The position numbers and the translations under genes were made by a program. A DNA stretch of 16,427 bases, taken from positions 1 to 16,427 of the forward strand of contig RCNN01000379.1 of assembly GCA_003667245.1 (NCBI GenBank). Direction: 5' to 3'. Origin of the DNA: Heterostelium multicystogenum. Lineage: Eukaryota > Evosea > Eumycetozoa > Acytosteliales > Acytosteliaceae. Below, one piece after another: positions 8,222-15,279 of this stretch (position 1 is the first letter of the stretch; each line of letters begins with the position of its first letter). A model generated the notes under the pieces. The model saw only the letters and a list, made by a program, of their open reading frames with translations. It did no database searches and was not told where the DNA came from.

Positions 8222-9395
8222 TCAGCGGGTTTCGTTAAACAGTTCGCGACCGATCAACATGCGCCGGATCTCACTGGTGCCGGCACCGATTTCATACAGC
8301 TTGGCGTCACGCAATAGACGACCAGCCGGGAATTCATTGATATAGCCATTGCCGCCGAGAATCTGGATCGCGTCGAGGGCCATCTGGGTAAGCGCGTTCG
8401 GCGCTGTAGAGGATCACGCCGGCGGCGTCCTTGCGCGTGGTTTCGCCGCGCTCGCAGGCCTGGGCCACGGCGTACAGGTAGGCGCGGCTGGCGTTGAGCT
8501 GGGTGTACATGTCGGCGACCTTGCCCTGGATCAGCTGGAACTCGCCGATGCTCTGGCCGAACTGCTTGCGGTCATGGATGTAGGGCACGATCAGGTCCAT
8601 GCAGGCCTGCATGATCCCGGTCGGGCCGCCGGACAGCACAAACGCGTTCGTAATCGAGGCCGCTCATCAGCACTTTCACGCCGCCATTGAGTGCGCCGAG
8701 GATGTTTTCTTCCGGCACTTCGACGTCATCGAAAAACAACTCGCAGGTGTTGGAGCCGCGCATGCCGAGCTTGTCGAACTTGGTTGCTGCGGCTGAAGCC
8801 CTTCGAGTCGCGCTCGACGATAAACGCGGTGATGCCGTGGGCACCCTTTTCCAGGTCGGTCTTGGCGTAGATCACGTAGGTATTGGCATCAGGGCCGTTG
8901 GTGATCCAGGTCTTGCTACCGTTGAGCACATACACACTGCCGCGTTTATCGGCGCGCAGCTTCATGGAGACCACATCGGAGCCGGCGTTCGGCTCGCTCA
9001 TGGCGAGTGCGCCGATGTGTTCGCCGCTGATCAGCTTGGGCAGGTATTTGAGTTTTTGCTCATGGGTGCCGTTGCGGTTGATCTGGTTGACGCAGAGGTT
9101 GGGAGTGCGCGCCGTAGGACAACAACGCCAACCGAAGCCGAACCCCGGCTGATTTCTTCCATGGCCACCACGTGGGCCAGGTAGCCCAGGCCGGCGCCGC
9201 CGTATTCTTTCCGGCACGGTGATGCCCAGCAGGCCCATATCGCCGAACTTGCGCCACATATCGGCGGGGAACAGGTTGTCGATATCGATCTGCGCAGCGC
9301 GCGGCGCCAGTTCCTTGGCCACGAAGGACTGCACCTGGTCGCGCAGCATGTCGATGGTTTCACCGAGGGCGAAAGTTCAGGGAGGGGTAACTCAT
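8222..9395 (-). CDS. liuA: Isovaleryl-CoA dehydrogenase (frameshifted)
   Basis: FAD enzyme that oxidises isovaleryl-CoA to 3-methylcrotonyl-CoA and passes electrons to ETF; first dedicated enzyme of the cluster. About 390 residues: [106 protein letters not shown], then GLDYERV, in which the Glu is the catalytic base of isovaleryl-CoA dehydrogenases, [20 protein letters not shown], and the C-terminal [17 protein letters not shown]. The start at 9395 gives the usual MSYPSLNF terminus with AAGG upstream (9405-9408). Stop TGA at 8222-8224. Frame breaks near 9380, 9213, 9115, 8795, 8655 and 8390. First gene of liuABCD, divergent from the acyl-CoA synthetase. Probably under LiuR and Crc control. 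Confidence 0.95.
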
Positions 9396-9414
9396 GGACG
9401 GGCACCTTCTAGCG

Positions 9415-9422
9415 TTGTTTTT
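9415..9422 (-). promoter_or_regulatory. Candidate Hfq/Crc A-rich motif upstream of the liuA RBS
   Basis: On the minus strand AAAAACAA (AAnAAnAA pattern) lies about 7 bases upstream of the liuA Shine-Dalgarno AAGG and 20 bases from the ATG. Such motifs at ribosome binding sites are the recognised Hfq/Crc target for catabolite repression in Pseudomonas. Confidence 0.55.
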
Positions 9423-9454
9423 GTATGGCCAATACGCCGGGGAGGGCGATCACC

Positions 9455-9470
9455 TTTACGTTAACGTAAA
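9455..9470. promoter_or_regulatory. LiuR-type operator, liuA side
   Basis: TTTACGTTAACGTAAA is a perfect 16-bp palindrome 60 bases upstream of the liuA ATG. It resembles the LiuR (MerR family) motif as I recall it from comparative-genomic work on branched-chain amino acid regulons (TTTACGTnnACGTAAA type). A LiuR gene is in this window. Confidence 0.75.
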
Positions 9471-9497
9471 CTTGCGTTGCGGGCCTGTCAATCGTAG

Positions 9498-9513
9498 TTT
9501 ACGTTTACGTCAA
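9498..9513. promoter_or_regulatory. LiuR-type operator, synthetase side
   Basis: TTTACGTTTACGTCAA, an imperfect version of the palindrome at 9455-9470, lies 28 bases before the acyl-CoA synthetase ATG. Centre-to-centre distance to the first site is 43 bp, about four helical turns, so each divergent promoter seems to have its own site on the same DNA face. Confidence 0.7.
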
Positions 9514-9540
9514 CCTACAAAAAAGACAACAGGGGTCGTT

Positions 9541-11176
9541 ATGGATCAATCGAATCAGAGCTTACAGCCGCGGCTGTCAGGACAAGGCCTTGCTGGCCAT
9601 GACTATCGGCCAGGCCTTTGATCAAACGGTTTCGCGCTACTCCGACGGGCGAAGCCTTGGTCGTGGGCCATCAACAGCGTCGCTACACCTGGCGGCAACT
9701 GGCAGAGAGACGGTTGACTTGCATGCACGTGCGTTCCTGGCCTTGGGGATGCAGGCCGGCGACCGCTTGGGCATCTGGGCCCCAACTGCGCCGAGTGGTG
9801 CATCAGCCAGGTCGCCAGCGCCAAAATCGGCGTGATTCTGGTCAATAATCAACCCGGCGTATCGCAGCAAGTGAATTGGAGTACGTACTCAAGCAATCCG
9901 GTTGCCAGTGGTTGGTGTGCGCCGGGTCGTTCAAGACCTCCGATTACCACGGCATGTTGCAGGAGCTTCAACCTGACCTGCGCGGCATCATCAGCCTTGA
10001 TCCCAGCCCGCCCCCGAGGTTTACGCCCTGGTCGCAATTGGCGGCCCTCGGGGCAGGCGTCCCGCCCGAGCAATTGCAGATCCGCCAGGCCGGCCTGCAC
10101 TTCGATCAACCCGTCAATATCCAGTACACCTCCGGCACCACCGGCTTCCCAAGGGCGCCACCCTCAGTCACCACAACATCCTCAATAACGGCTACATGGT
10201 TGGCGAAAGCCTGGGCCTGACGGCGCAAGATCGCCTGGTGATCCCGGTGCCGCTGTATCACTGCTTTGGCATGGTGATGGGTAACCTGGCTTGCATCACC
10301 CATGGCACCACGATGATCTACCCGAGTGACGGTTTCGACCCATTGCTGACCCTGGCTGCCGTCGCCGAAGAGCAGGCCACCGGGCTATACGGGGTGCCTA
10401 CCATGTTTATCGCCATGCTTGATCACCCGCGCCGCGCCGAGTTCGACCTGTCGCGCCTGCGCGCACCGGGATCATGGCGGGCGCCACTTGTCCGATCGAG
10501 GTGATGCGCCGGTTATCAGCGAGATGCACATGAGTGAGGTGCAGATTGCCTATGGCATGACGGAAACCAGCCCGGTGTCGTTGCAGACCGGGCCGGATGA
10601 TGACCTTGAGCGGCGTGTTACGACGGTTGGCCGGACCCAGCCACAGCTGGAAAGCAAGATTATCGATGACGCCGGTAACACGGTTGCTCGGGGCCAGGTA
10701 GGGGAGCTGTGTACCCGGGGCTACAGCGTGATGCTCGGTTACTGGAATAATCCTGACAGCACTCGTGAGGCTATCGACGAGGCGGCTGGATGCACACCGG
10801 CGACCTGGCGACCATGGATGAACATGGGTATGTGTGCATCGCCGGGCGTAACAAGACATGATCATTCGTGGTGGCGAGAACGTTTACCCGCGGGAGTTGG
10901 AGGAGTTTTTCTTTACTCATCCGGCGGTGGCGGATGTGCAGGTGATCGGGATTCCGGATGAGCGCTATGGTGAGGCGATTGTGGCGTGGATCAAGTTTCA
11001 TCCGGGGCATGTGGCTAATGAGCTTGAGCTGCAGACGTGGTGCAAGGGGCGGATTGCGCACTTCAAGATGCCCAAGCATTTTCAAATTTGTGGATGAGTT
11101 TCCGATGACGGTGACGGGGAAGATCCAGAAGTTTCGGATGCGGGAAATTATGATTGAAGAGTTGAAGGGGGGGTGA
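9541..11176 (+). CDS. AMP-binding acyl-CoA synthetase of the liu locus (heavily frameshifted)
   Basis: Activates a carboxylic acid with ATP and CoA through an acyl-adenylate. About 545 residues in the ANL superfamily: [20 protein letters not shown], then A3 P-loop [12 protein letters not shown] (frame break inside it at about 10150), [22 protein letters not shown]5 [31 protein letters not shown]7 [11 protein letters not shown]8 [20 protein letters not shown], and A10 with the catalytic Lys in [16 protein letters not shown]. The start at 9541 is preceded by AGGGG (9531-9535). Stop TGA at 11174-11176. Breaks lie near 9560, 9650, 9705, 9785, 9870, 10150, 10470, 10790, 10857 and 11090. As I recall, P. 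putida has the same divergent pair (PP_4063/PP_4064). A free branched acid such as isovalerate or 3-methylcrotonate is a sensible substrate because of the shared operators, but this is inferred; the fold alone suggests a medium- or long-chain acyl-CoA ligase. Confidence 0.9.
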
Positions 11177-11249
11177 GGGGTGTTTATCCGTTATTTAGGT
11201 AACGGCGGCTTATGGTTTCGCTCTTACAGCGAGTCACTTTGCAAAAGCG

Positions 11250-12511
11250 TGTACGGACCGGACACATGGTTGACGGGTGTACGGGGACATGGTTGACACT
11301 TTTCGGCGAGCTAACTACGCCGGAAAACCATCATGCCCTGGAATACGAGAGACGCCATGAGCCTGAAAAAAGAGTTCGTTGCCTTAGCCCGGCAACCCGG
11401 CAGCAATAAACGAGAACTGTGTCGACGGTTCGGTATCAGTCCCCAAACCGCGTACAAGTGGCTCGGTCGCTACGAAGAACAAGGCCAGCAAGGTCTGCTG
11501 GAGAAATCCCGCAGGCCAGCCACTAGCCCAAAACTTACCAAGCACGCGCTGGAGACTGAAGTCTTGGCAATTAGGCGGGAGCATCCAGCCTGGGGCGGCC
11601 GCACGATCAGCAATCTGTTAGATAAGCGTATCGCTCCTAGCACTGTCACCAATGTCTTACATCGCCATGGTTTGGTTCAAACGGTCCCGAAAGAGTTACA
11701 GGCAGCAAGGTTGAGGTTTGAACACGACGCGCCCAATGATCTTTGGCAGATGGATTTCAAAGGGCATTTCCCAACACAACAAGGCCGATGCCATCCGCTA
11801 ACTGTTTTGGACGACCATTCTCGTTTCAACTTGGCAATCAAAGCCTGTGCCAACGAGCGCACAGCCACGGTACAGGAGCAGTTGATCGCGGTTTTTCGGC
11901 GCTACGGTTTACCAGCTCGCATCAACGTCGATAACGGGCCCCCATGGGGCTCTCCGCGTAATCCGGGGGAGATCACGGAACTGAGTATCTGGCTCGTTCG
12001 CCTAGGTATCAGAGTAAGTTTCAGTCGGCCTTTCCACCCTCAAACCAATGGGAAAATCGAACGATTTCATCGGTCACTCAAGGCTGAAGTGCTCAACGGC
12101 CGCCATTTTCGGACGCTTGCAGAAGCGCAAACAAATCTTGATCAATGGCGAGAGGTTTATAACCATCAACGCCCTCATCAAGCCCTGGGTTACAAGGTTC
12201 CAATGGACCGATACCGAGAAAGCCCCTGGGCTTATCCGGAGACGCTTTTGGCGTTTGAGTACGGGCCGGACGATTTAAAGGCCAAGGTTTATCACAGCCG
12301 ATTTAAGTTTCAGAAGCGCTATTTCAGGATCGCCAAAGGCCTGGCCGGACATCACATCGCACTACGTCCCAACACTGAAAGTGACGGGCTATTTGACGTC
12401 TATTTCTGCCATCATTTTTTGCGAACGATCGACGTGAAACAGCCTGATTACGGTTCATAATGTGTCAACCATGTCCCCGTACATGTGTCCACCATGTGTC
12501 CGGTCCGTACA
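11250..12511 (+). mobile_element. IS481-family insertion sequence, complete
   Basis: A 1262-bp element with 50-bp inverted ends (11250-11299 and 12462-12511) that differ at only four positions. Each begins TGTACGGACCGGACACATGG and ends TGTACGGGGACATGGTTGAC. Each end contains two related sub-sites of the GGACATGGTTGAC type, plausible tandem transposase-binding sites. It is flanked by the 7-bp direct repeat AAAAGCG (11243-11249 and 12512-12518). It carries one transposase gene. The intact gene, near-identical ends and perfect duplication indicate a recent insertion. It landed in the left arm of the long inverted repeat. Confidence 0.93.
11333..12460 (+). CDS. IS481-family transposase
   Basis: A 375-residue DDE transposase with no frameshift. 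N-terminal helix-turn-helix (about residues 25-55: KRELCRRFGISPQTAYKWLG), a second DNA-binding region (RTISNLLDKRIAPSTVTNVL), then the rve integrase core with D141 in LWQMDFKGHF, D200 in INVDNGPPWG and E243 in NGKIERFHRSLK. The spacing between the second Asp and the Glu is 42 residues. YNHQRPHQALGYKVP, typical of the family, follows. The start at 11333 (MPWNTRDAMS) matches the usual MPW beginning of IS481 proteins; the ATG at 11357 is an alternative. Stop TAA at 12458-12460 abuts the right inverted repeat, also typical. Confidence 0.95.
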   Translation: MPWNTRDAMSLKKEFVALARQPGSNKRELCRRFGISPQTAYKWLGRYEEQGQQGLLEKSRRPATSPKLTKHALETEVLAIRREHPAWGGRTISNLLDKRIAPSTVTNVLHRHGLVQTVPKELQAARLRFEHDAPNDLWQMDFKGHFPTQQGRCHPLTVLDDHSRFNLAIKACANERTATVQEQLIAVFRRYGLPARINVDNGPPWGSPRNPGEITELSIWLVRLGIRVSFSRPFHPQTNGKIERFHRSLKAEVLNGRHFRTLAEAQTNLDQWREVYNHQRPHQALGYKVPMDRYRESPWAYPETLLAFEYGPDDLKAKVYHSRFKFQKRYFRIAKGLAGHHIALRPNTESDGLFDVYFCHHFLRTIDVKQPDYGS

Positions 12512-12801
12512 AAAAGCGGCAAAGTAACCAAAGCGCTCTGCCCCGCCTGTCGGCACCTCGCCTAGGCTCGGTGTTCCCTCACTCCGGCATTACTCCGCGG
12601 GCCGCCGCGACGGGCCATCCATGGCCCGGCGCGGCTAAACCGGCGTCCTGCCGGTTTACCCGCTCCGCAATACCTGCGTTCGGCCTCGGGCTTATTGGGG
12701 CAGTCAGATCAAGATCAAGATCAAAAGCACGGCGGCCTGAGAGCCGACCTGAGTGTTAAAAAGCCAGATCAAAAACCAGAGCGAACGCAAAGCTGCTCTT
12801 C

Positions 12802-12887
12802 TGTAGGAGCTGGCTTGCCGGCGATGCAGACAACTCGGTCTTCCAGATACACCGAGGTGATGCCATCGCAGGCAAGCCAGCTCCTAC
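12802..12887. repeat. REP doublet (REPIN) at the centre of the long inverted repeat
   Basis: GTAGGAGCTGGCTTGCCGGC followed by GATGC (12803-12827) and, inverted, GCCATCGCAGGCAAGCCAGC followed by TCCTAC (12862-12887). These are the fluorescens-type REP core (GTGGGAGCTGGCTTGCC-GCGAT) in opposite orientation, 34 bases apart, the classic REPIN arrangement mobilised in trans by RAYT transposases. No RAYT gene is in the window. Confidence 0.85.
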
Positions 12888-13205
12888 ATTTGGACCGTGC
12901 CCGCTTTAGCTTTTGATTTGGCTTTTAAACACTCAAGCCGGCCGGGAGGCCGCTGTGCTCTTGATCTGCTTTTGATCTTGATCTTGGGCTCCCCGTTAAA
13001 CCACGCTGGCCGAACGCAGGCTTTGGAGCGTGGGTAACCCGGCAGGACGCCGGGTTAGCCGTCCTGGGCCAGGGATGGCCCATGACGGCGGCCCACGGTC
13101 CAAAGCCGGAGTGAGGGCACTCCGAGCCTAGGCGAGGTGCCGAGTGGTGGGGCAAGAGCGTTTTGCTTACTTTTGCGCTGTTCAAAAGTGAGCCGCTGTA
13201 AGAGC

Positions 13206-14670
13206 CATCCCTTTCAAGGTCTTGGTTTAAAATCCCCAAACCAATCCAGTCAGGGCGACGAAGCTATGTGGGAAAAGGTTTTAGAACGGTTTGAAAAACT
13301 AGCACCGGCCAGTGTGATGACCAAGTTGGTCTTAGAGCAGGCAGTAGATGCCGAGTGGGTTGACAAGGTGTTCGATGATCACCGCCAACGGCAGTACTCA
13401 CGTGAGCTTTTGTTTTCAACCGTTGTTGAGCTGATGTCCCTTGTTTCATTGGGCTTGAGGCCGTCGTTGCACGCGGCGGCGCGCAAGATGGAGGGCCTTT
13501 CGGTCAGCGTTTCGGCACTCTATGACAAGATCAAGCGAACCGAACCCGAGCTGCTTCGCGCCCTCATTTCGGGCAGTGCCGAACGTTTGATACCGACCGT
13601 TGAAACGCTCGGCCATTCATCGATCCTGCCCGGCTGGCAGTTGCGTATTGTGGATGGCAACCACCTGCCGGCCACTGAAAAACGTCTAGGCGCTCTGCGC
13701 AATGAGCGCGGCGCAGCACGCCCAGGATTTTCAGTAGTTGCCTACGATCCGGACCTGGATTTAGTCGTTGATCTTCAGCCGTGGGAAGATGCCTACGCCA
13801 GTGAGAGAGTCAGTGTTTTACCGCTGCTGGCCCGCGCATGCGCGGGCCAGCTGTGGATGGCTGACCGGCTCTATTGCACGCTGCCCATCCTGCAAGCCTG
13901 CGAGAACACGGGGGCTTCGTTCATCGTTCGCCAACCCAGCAAGCATCCATGCCTGGTCCAGGAAAGTGAGTGGCAAGACTCAGGAACGGTCGATAGCGGA
14001 ACCGTTCGCGAACAGATCATCGAAGTGATCGGTGGCCGCCGCTGGCGACGTGTTGAGTTGAGCCTGCAAACGGCGAATGACTCAGGTGATTTGGTGATGT
14101 GGTTCTGGAGCAATTTGCCCGACACCATCAGTGCCCAGCAGATAGCCGATTTATACCGTCGTCGCTGGAGTATCGAGGGAATGTTTCAGCGCCTTGAGTC
14201 GGCACTGGACAGTGAAATTACAAGCCTTGGCAGCCCGAAAGCCGCACTATTGGGCTTTGCCTCGGCGGTCCTGGCTTACAACGTTTTATCGGTTCTCAAG
14301 CGTAGCGTTGAGCAGGCGCACCGCGAAACACAGCCAGAGGGTTGGGAGGTTTCGATTTTCCACTTGGCGGTGCATGTTCGCAGTGATTATCAAGGCTTGC
14401 AGATCGCATTGCCTGCGGAAAATTTCCCTCTTGAAAAGACTCCGCAAGGGCTGGCAGAGCGATTGCTGGCCCTGGCAAGGATGATCAAACCTAAGTCCGT
14501 AGCAAAAAGCCCTCGTGGCCCCAAAGTCGCCAAGCCCAAGGAGTGGCTGGAAGGTAAGGCAGCACGGGCGCATGTCTCAACAGCTCGGGTGCTTAAGGCG
14601 GCCAAGTCGGATAAACGTACTTAAACATGGCTTTAAACGGGTTTTTAAAACGCAGACCTTGAAAGGGATG
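13206..14670 (+). mobile_element. IS4-family insertion sequence, complete
   Basis: A 1465-bp element with 17-bp perfect terminal inverted repeats CATCCCTTTCAAGGTCT (13206-13222; inverse at 14654-14670), the similarity continuing weakly inward. It is flanked by the 11-bp direct repeat GCTGTAAGAGC (13195-13205 and 14671-14681). An 11-bp duplication is in the range known for IS4-family elements. The target itself is the hairpin CCGCT-GTAAG-AGCGG of the repeat arm, and the target ends (GCT...AGC) extend the apparent inverted repeats by three bases by coincidence. The transposase gene is intact, so the element is probably active or recently active. Confidence 0.92.
13266..14624 (+). CDS. IS4-family transposase
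   Basis: A 452-residue DDE transposase, uninterrupted. It begins MWEKVLERFEKLAPASVMTK; the long open frame extends upstream through the IS end without an initiator that makes sense, so the ATG at 13266 is chosen. Catalytic residues: D130 in RIVDGNHLPATEKRL, D200 in LWMADRLYC, and E304 in YRRRWSIEGMFQRLE. The last matches the IS4 signature Y-x2-R-x3-E (Y297, R300, E304), though the usual Lys seven residues after the Glu is a Glu here. It ends in a basic tail (KAAKSDKRT) typical of these proteins. Stop TAA at 14622-14624, inside the right end of the element. Confidence 0.95.
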   Translation: MWEKVLERFEKLAPASVMTKLVLEQAVDAEWVDKVFDDHRQRQYSRELLFSTVVELMSLVSLGLRPSLHAAARKMEGLSVSVSALYDKIKRTEPELLRALISGSAERLIPTVETLGHSSILPGWQLRIVDGNHLPATEKRLGALRNERGAARPGFSVVAYDPDLDLVVDLQPWEDAYASERVSVLPLLARACAGQLWMADRLYCTLPILQACENTGASFIVRQPSKHPCLVQESEWQDSGTVDSGTVREQIIEVIGGRRWRRVELSLQTANDSGDLVMWFWSNLPDTISAQQIADLYRRRWSIEGMFQRLESALDSEITSLGSPKAALLGFASAVLAYNVLSVLKRSVEQAHRETQPEGWEVSIFHLAVHVRSDYQGLQIALPAENFPLEKTPQGLAERLLALARMIKPKSVAKSPRGPKVAKPKEWLEGKAARAHVSTARVLKAAKSDKRT

Positions 14671-14748
14671 GCTGTAAGAGCGGAACCAATCTCAGCCATC
14701 ACCCAAAAAAACGGATATACACGCAAATCACCTTCCCCGAGAAAGCAC

Positions 14749-14772
14749 AAAGGGGACCCGAAGGTCCCCTTT
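14749..14772 (-). terminator. Intrinsic terminator of the CrcY-like RNA with UUCG tetraloop
   Basis: On the minus strand AAAGGGGACC-TTCG-GGTCCCCTTT is a perfect 10-bp stem closed by a C(UUCG)G tetraloop, very stable, followed by GTGCTTTC. On the + strand the loop is CGAA and AATTTG follows, so weak bidirectional action is possible. Confidence 0.85.
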
Positions 14773-15122
14773 AATTTGTCGTTGCGTGCTCTTTTTTTAT
14801 TATTGAGGGGCGGTCTATTGTTGTTTTTGGCAACCGTGGCCCTTTACCGCTGTTTTTGGCGACCCCCATCCGGGGTCAAGAGCAAACGTATTTTTTTGAG
14901 CGCTGATCTGCTTCTTCGCACGCGATCCAACCAGTGGGTAGCTACCTTGAGGTAGTTTTTTGTTCTTCTCTATCCGGTTGCGGGTTTCGGCAAGCCGTAC
15001 CCTGCGAAGCACATCTTCTCCAAAAAAATCTGTTAGCTGCGTCTCTGCCGTGTTGTTTTTGTTATGTCAGAGTCGTTACGTCTTATTTTTATTAGGTTTG
15101 GTGCTTTTTATTCTTGTTATGC
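14749..15122 (-). ncRNA. crcY: CrcY-like (CrcZ/CrcY/CrcX family) small RNA, Hfq/Crc sponge
   Basis: An sRNA that sequesters Hfq/Crc and so relieves carbon catabolite repression. On the minus strand it starts near GCATAACAAGAATAAAAAGC and runs about 370 nt to a terminator, the usual size. Six A-rich AAn-repeat motifs are present: 15108-15118 (AACAAGAATAA), 15083-15093 (AATAAAAATAA), 15053-15063 (AACAAAAACAA), 14956-14967 (AAGAACAAAAAA), 14818-14828 (AAAAACAACAA) and 14791-14804 (AATAATAAAAAAAG). Hairpins separate some of them, for example CTACC-TTGA-GGTAG and GACCCC-CATCC-GGGGTC. It has no convincing reading frame, and its promoter is sigma54-type. As I recall, P. putida crcY lies beside mvaB, as here, hence the name. 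CrcX or CrcZ is the alternative. Confidence 0.85.
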
Positions 15123-15131
15123 AATAGAGAT

Positions 15132-15148
15132 AGCAGAAGCCGTGCCAA
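15132..15148 (-). promoter_or_regulatory. Sigma54 (RpoN) promoter of the CrcY-like RNA
   Basis: On the minus strand TTGGCACGGCTTCTGCT has the invariant GG (15145-15146) and GC (15133-15134) with ten bases between them, the exact -24/-12 geometry. The start is expected about 12 bases on, near 15121-15122. Confidence 0.88.
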
Positions 15149-15166
15149 CTTTATAAAGTCCTTTAA

Positions 15167-15179
15167 AATCAATGCCTTG
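15167..15179. promoter_or_regulatory. IHF site
   Basis: AATCAATGCCTTG matches the IHF consensus WATCAAnnnnTTR fully. The dyad AATCAA-TGCC-TTGATT lets it match on both strands. It lies between the sigma54 promoter and the upstream activator site, where DNA bending is needed. Confidence 0.7.
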
Positions 15180-15229
15180 ATTTTTGGGTGAGAAATTTCC
15201 TTCAGGAAATGCGACAAAATATGTTCCCG

Positions 15230-15259
15230 TGTTACCCGATGTGTAGCCGCGAGGTAACA
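15230..15259. promoter_or_regulatory. Candidate CbrB upstream activator site
   Basis: TGTTAC-18 bp-GTAACA, an inverted pair of hexamers 108-137 bases upstream of the inferred sRNA start, normal for a sigma54 enhancer-binding protein. TGTTAC/GTAACA is the half-site I recall for CbrB at crcZ/crcY. It begins 21 bases beyond the liuE stop. Confidence 0.65.
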
Positions 15260-15279
15260 CATCGTCACAAGCGCACTAC

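Larger units (their letters stand above)
11181..12801 (+). repeat. Left arm of a long imperfect inverted repeat, interrupted by the IS481-family element
   Basis: Without the IS (11250-12511) and its second target copy this arm is about 350 bp: 11181-11249 joined to 12519-12801. It mirrors the right arm (12888-14720). Landmarks: CGCTCTTACAGCG at 11219-11231 equals the reverse complement of the right-arm IS4 target. GGCACCTCGCCTAGGCTCGG (12552-12571) has an exact inverted copy at 13122-13141. CCGGCGTCCTGCCGG and the GATCAAGATCAA tracts also recur inverted. No credible gene lies in it; short open frames here are low-complexity products of the repeat. Confidence 0.8.
12888..14720 (-). repeat. Right arm of the long imperfect inverted repeat, interrupted by the IS4-family element
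   Basis: Without the IS4 element (13206-14670) and the second target copy this arm is 12888-13205 joined to 14682-about 14720. Its reverse complement aligns along the left arm, including CCCTCACTCCGGC, GGGCCATCC, the CGTCCTGCCGG block, the GCTCTTACAGCG hairpin and an outer ATATCCGTT/TTATCCGTT segment. By eye the arms agree at roughly three quarters of positions. The outer boundary is approximate. No gene is supported in it. Confidence 0.78.

Noticed and set aside
483..11176. Calling the cytochrome, carboxypeptidase, liu and synthetase genes pseudogenes
   Set aside because: The breaks are single-base, often at homopolymers and compensated, with active-site motifs intact. Indel error is the simpler reading.
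12802..12887. CRISPR repeat unit
   Set aside because: Only two copies in opposite orientation with a fluorescens REP core; no spacer array and no cas gene.
12460..13239. Short open frames in the repeat region, for example 99 codons at 12460 and 104 codons at 12925
   Set aside because: Their products read straight through inverted-repeat arms (similar peptides such as RLGSVFPHSG and RLGSECPHSG on opposite strands). They are by-products of the repeat, not genes.
11250..14670. Composite transposon made of two flanking IS elements
   Set aside because: The elements belong to different families with unrelated ends, each has its own target duplication, and only repeat DNA lies between them.
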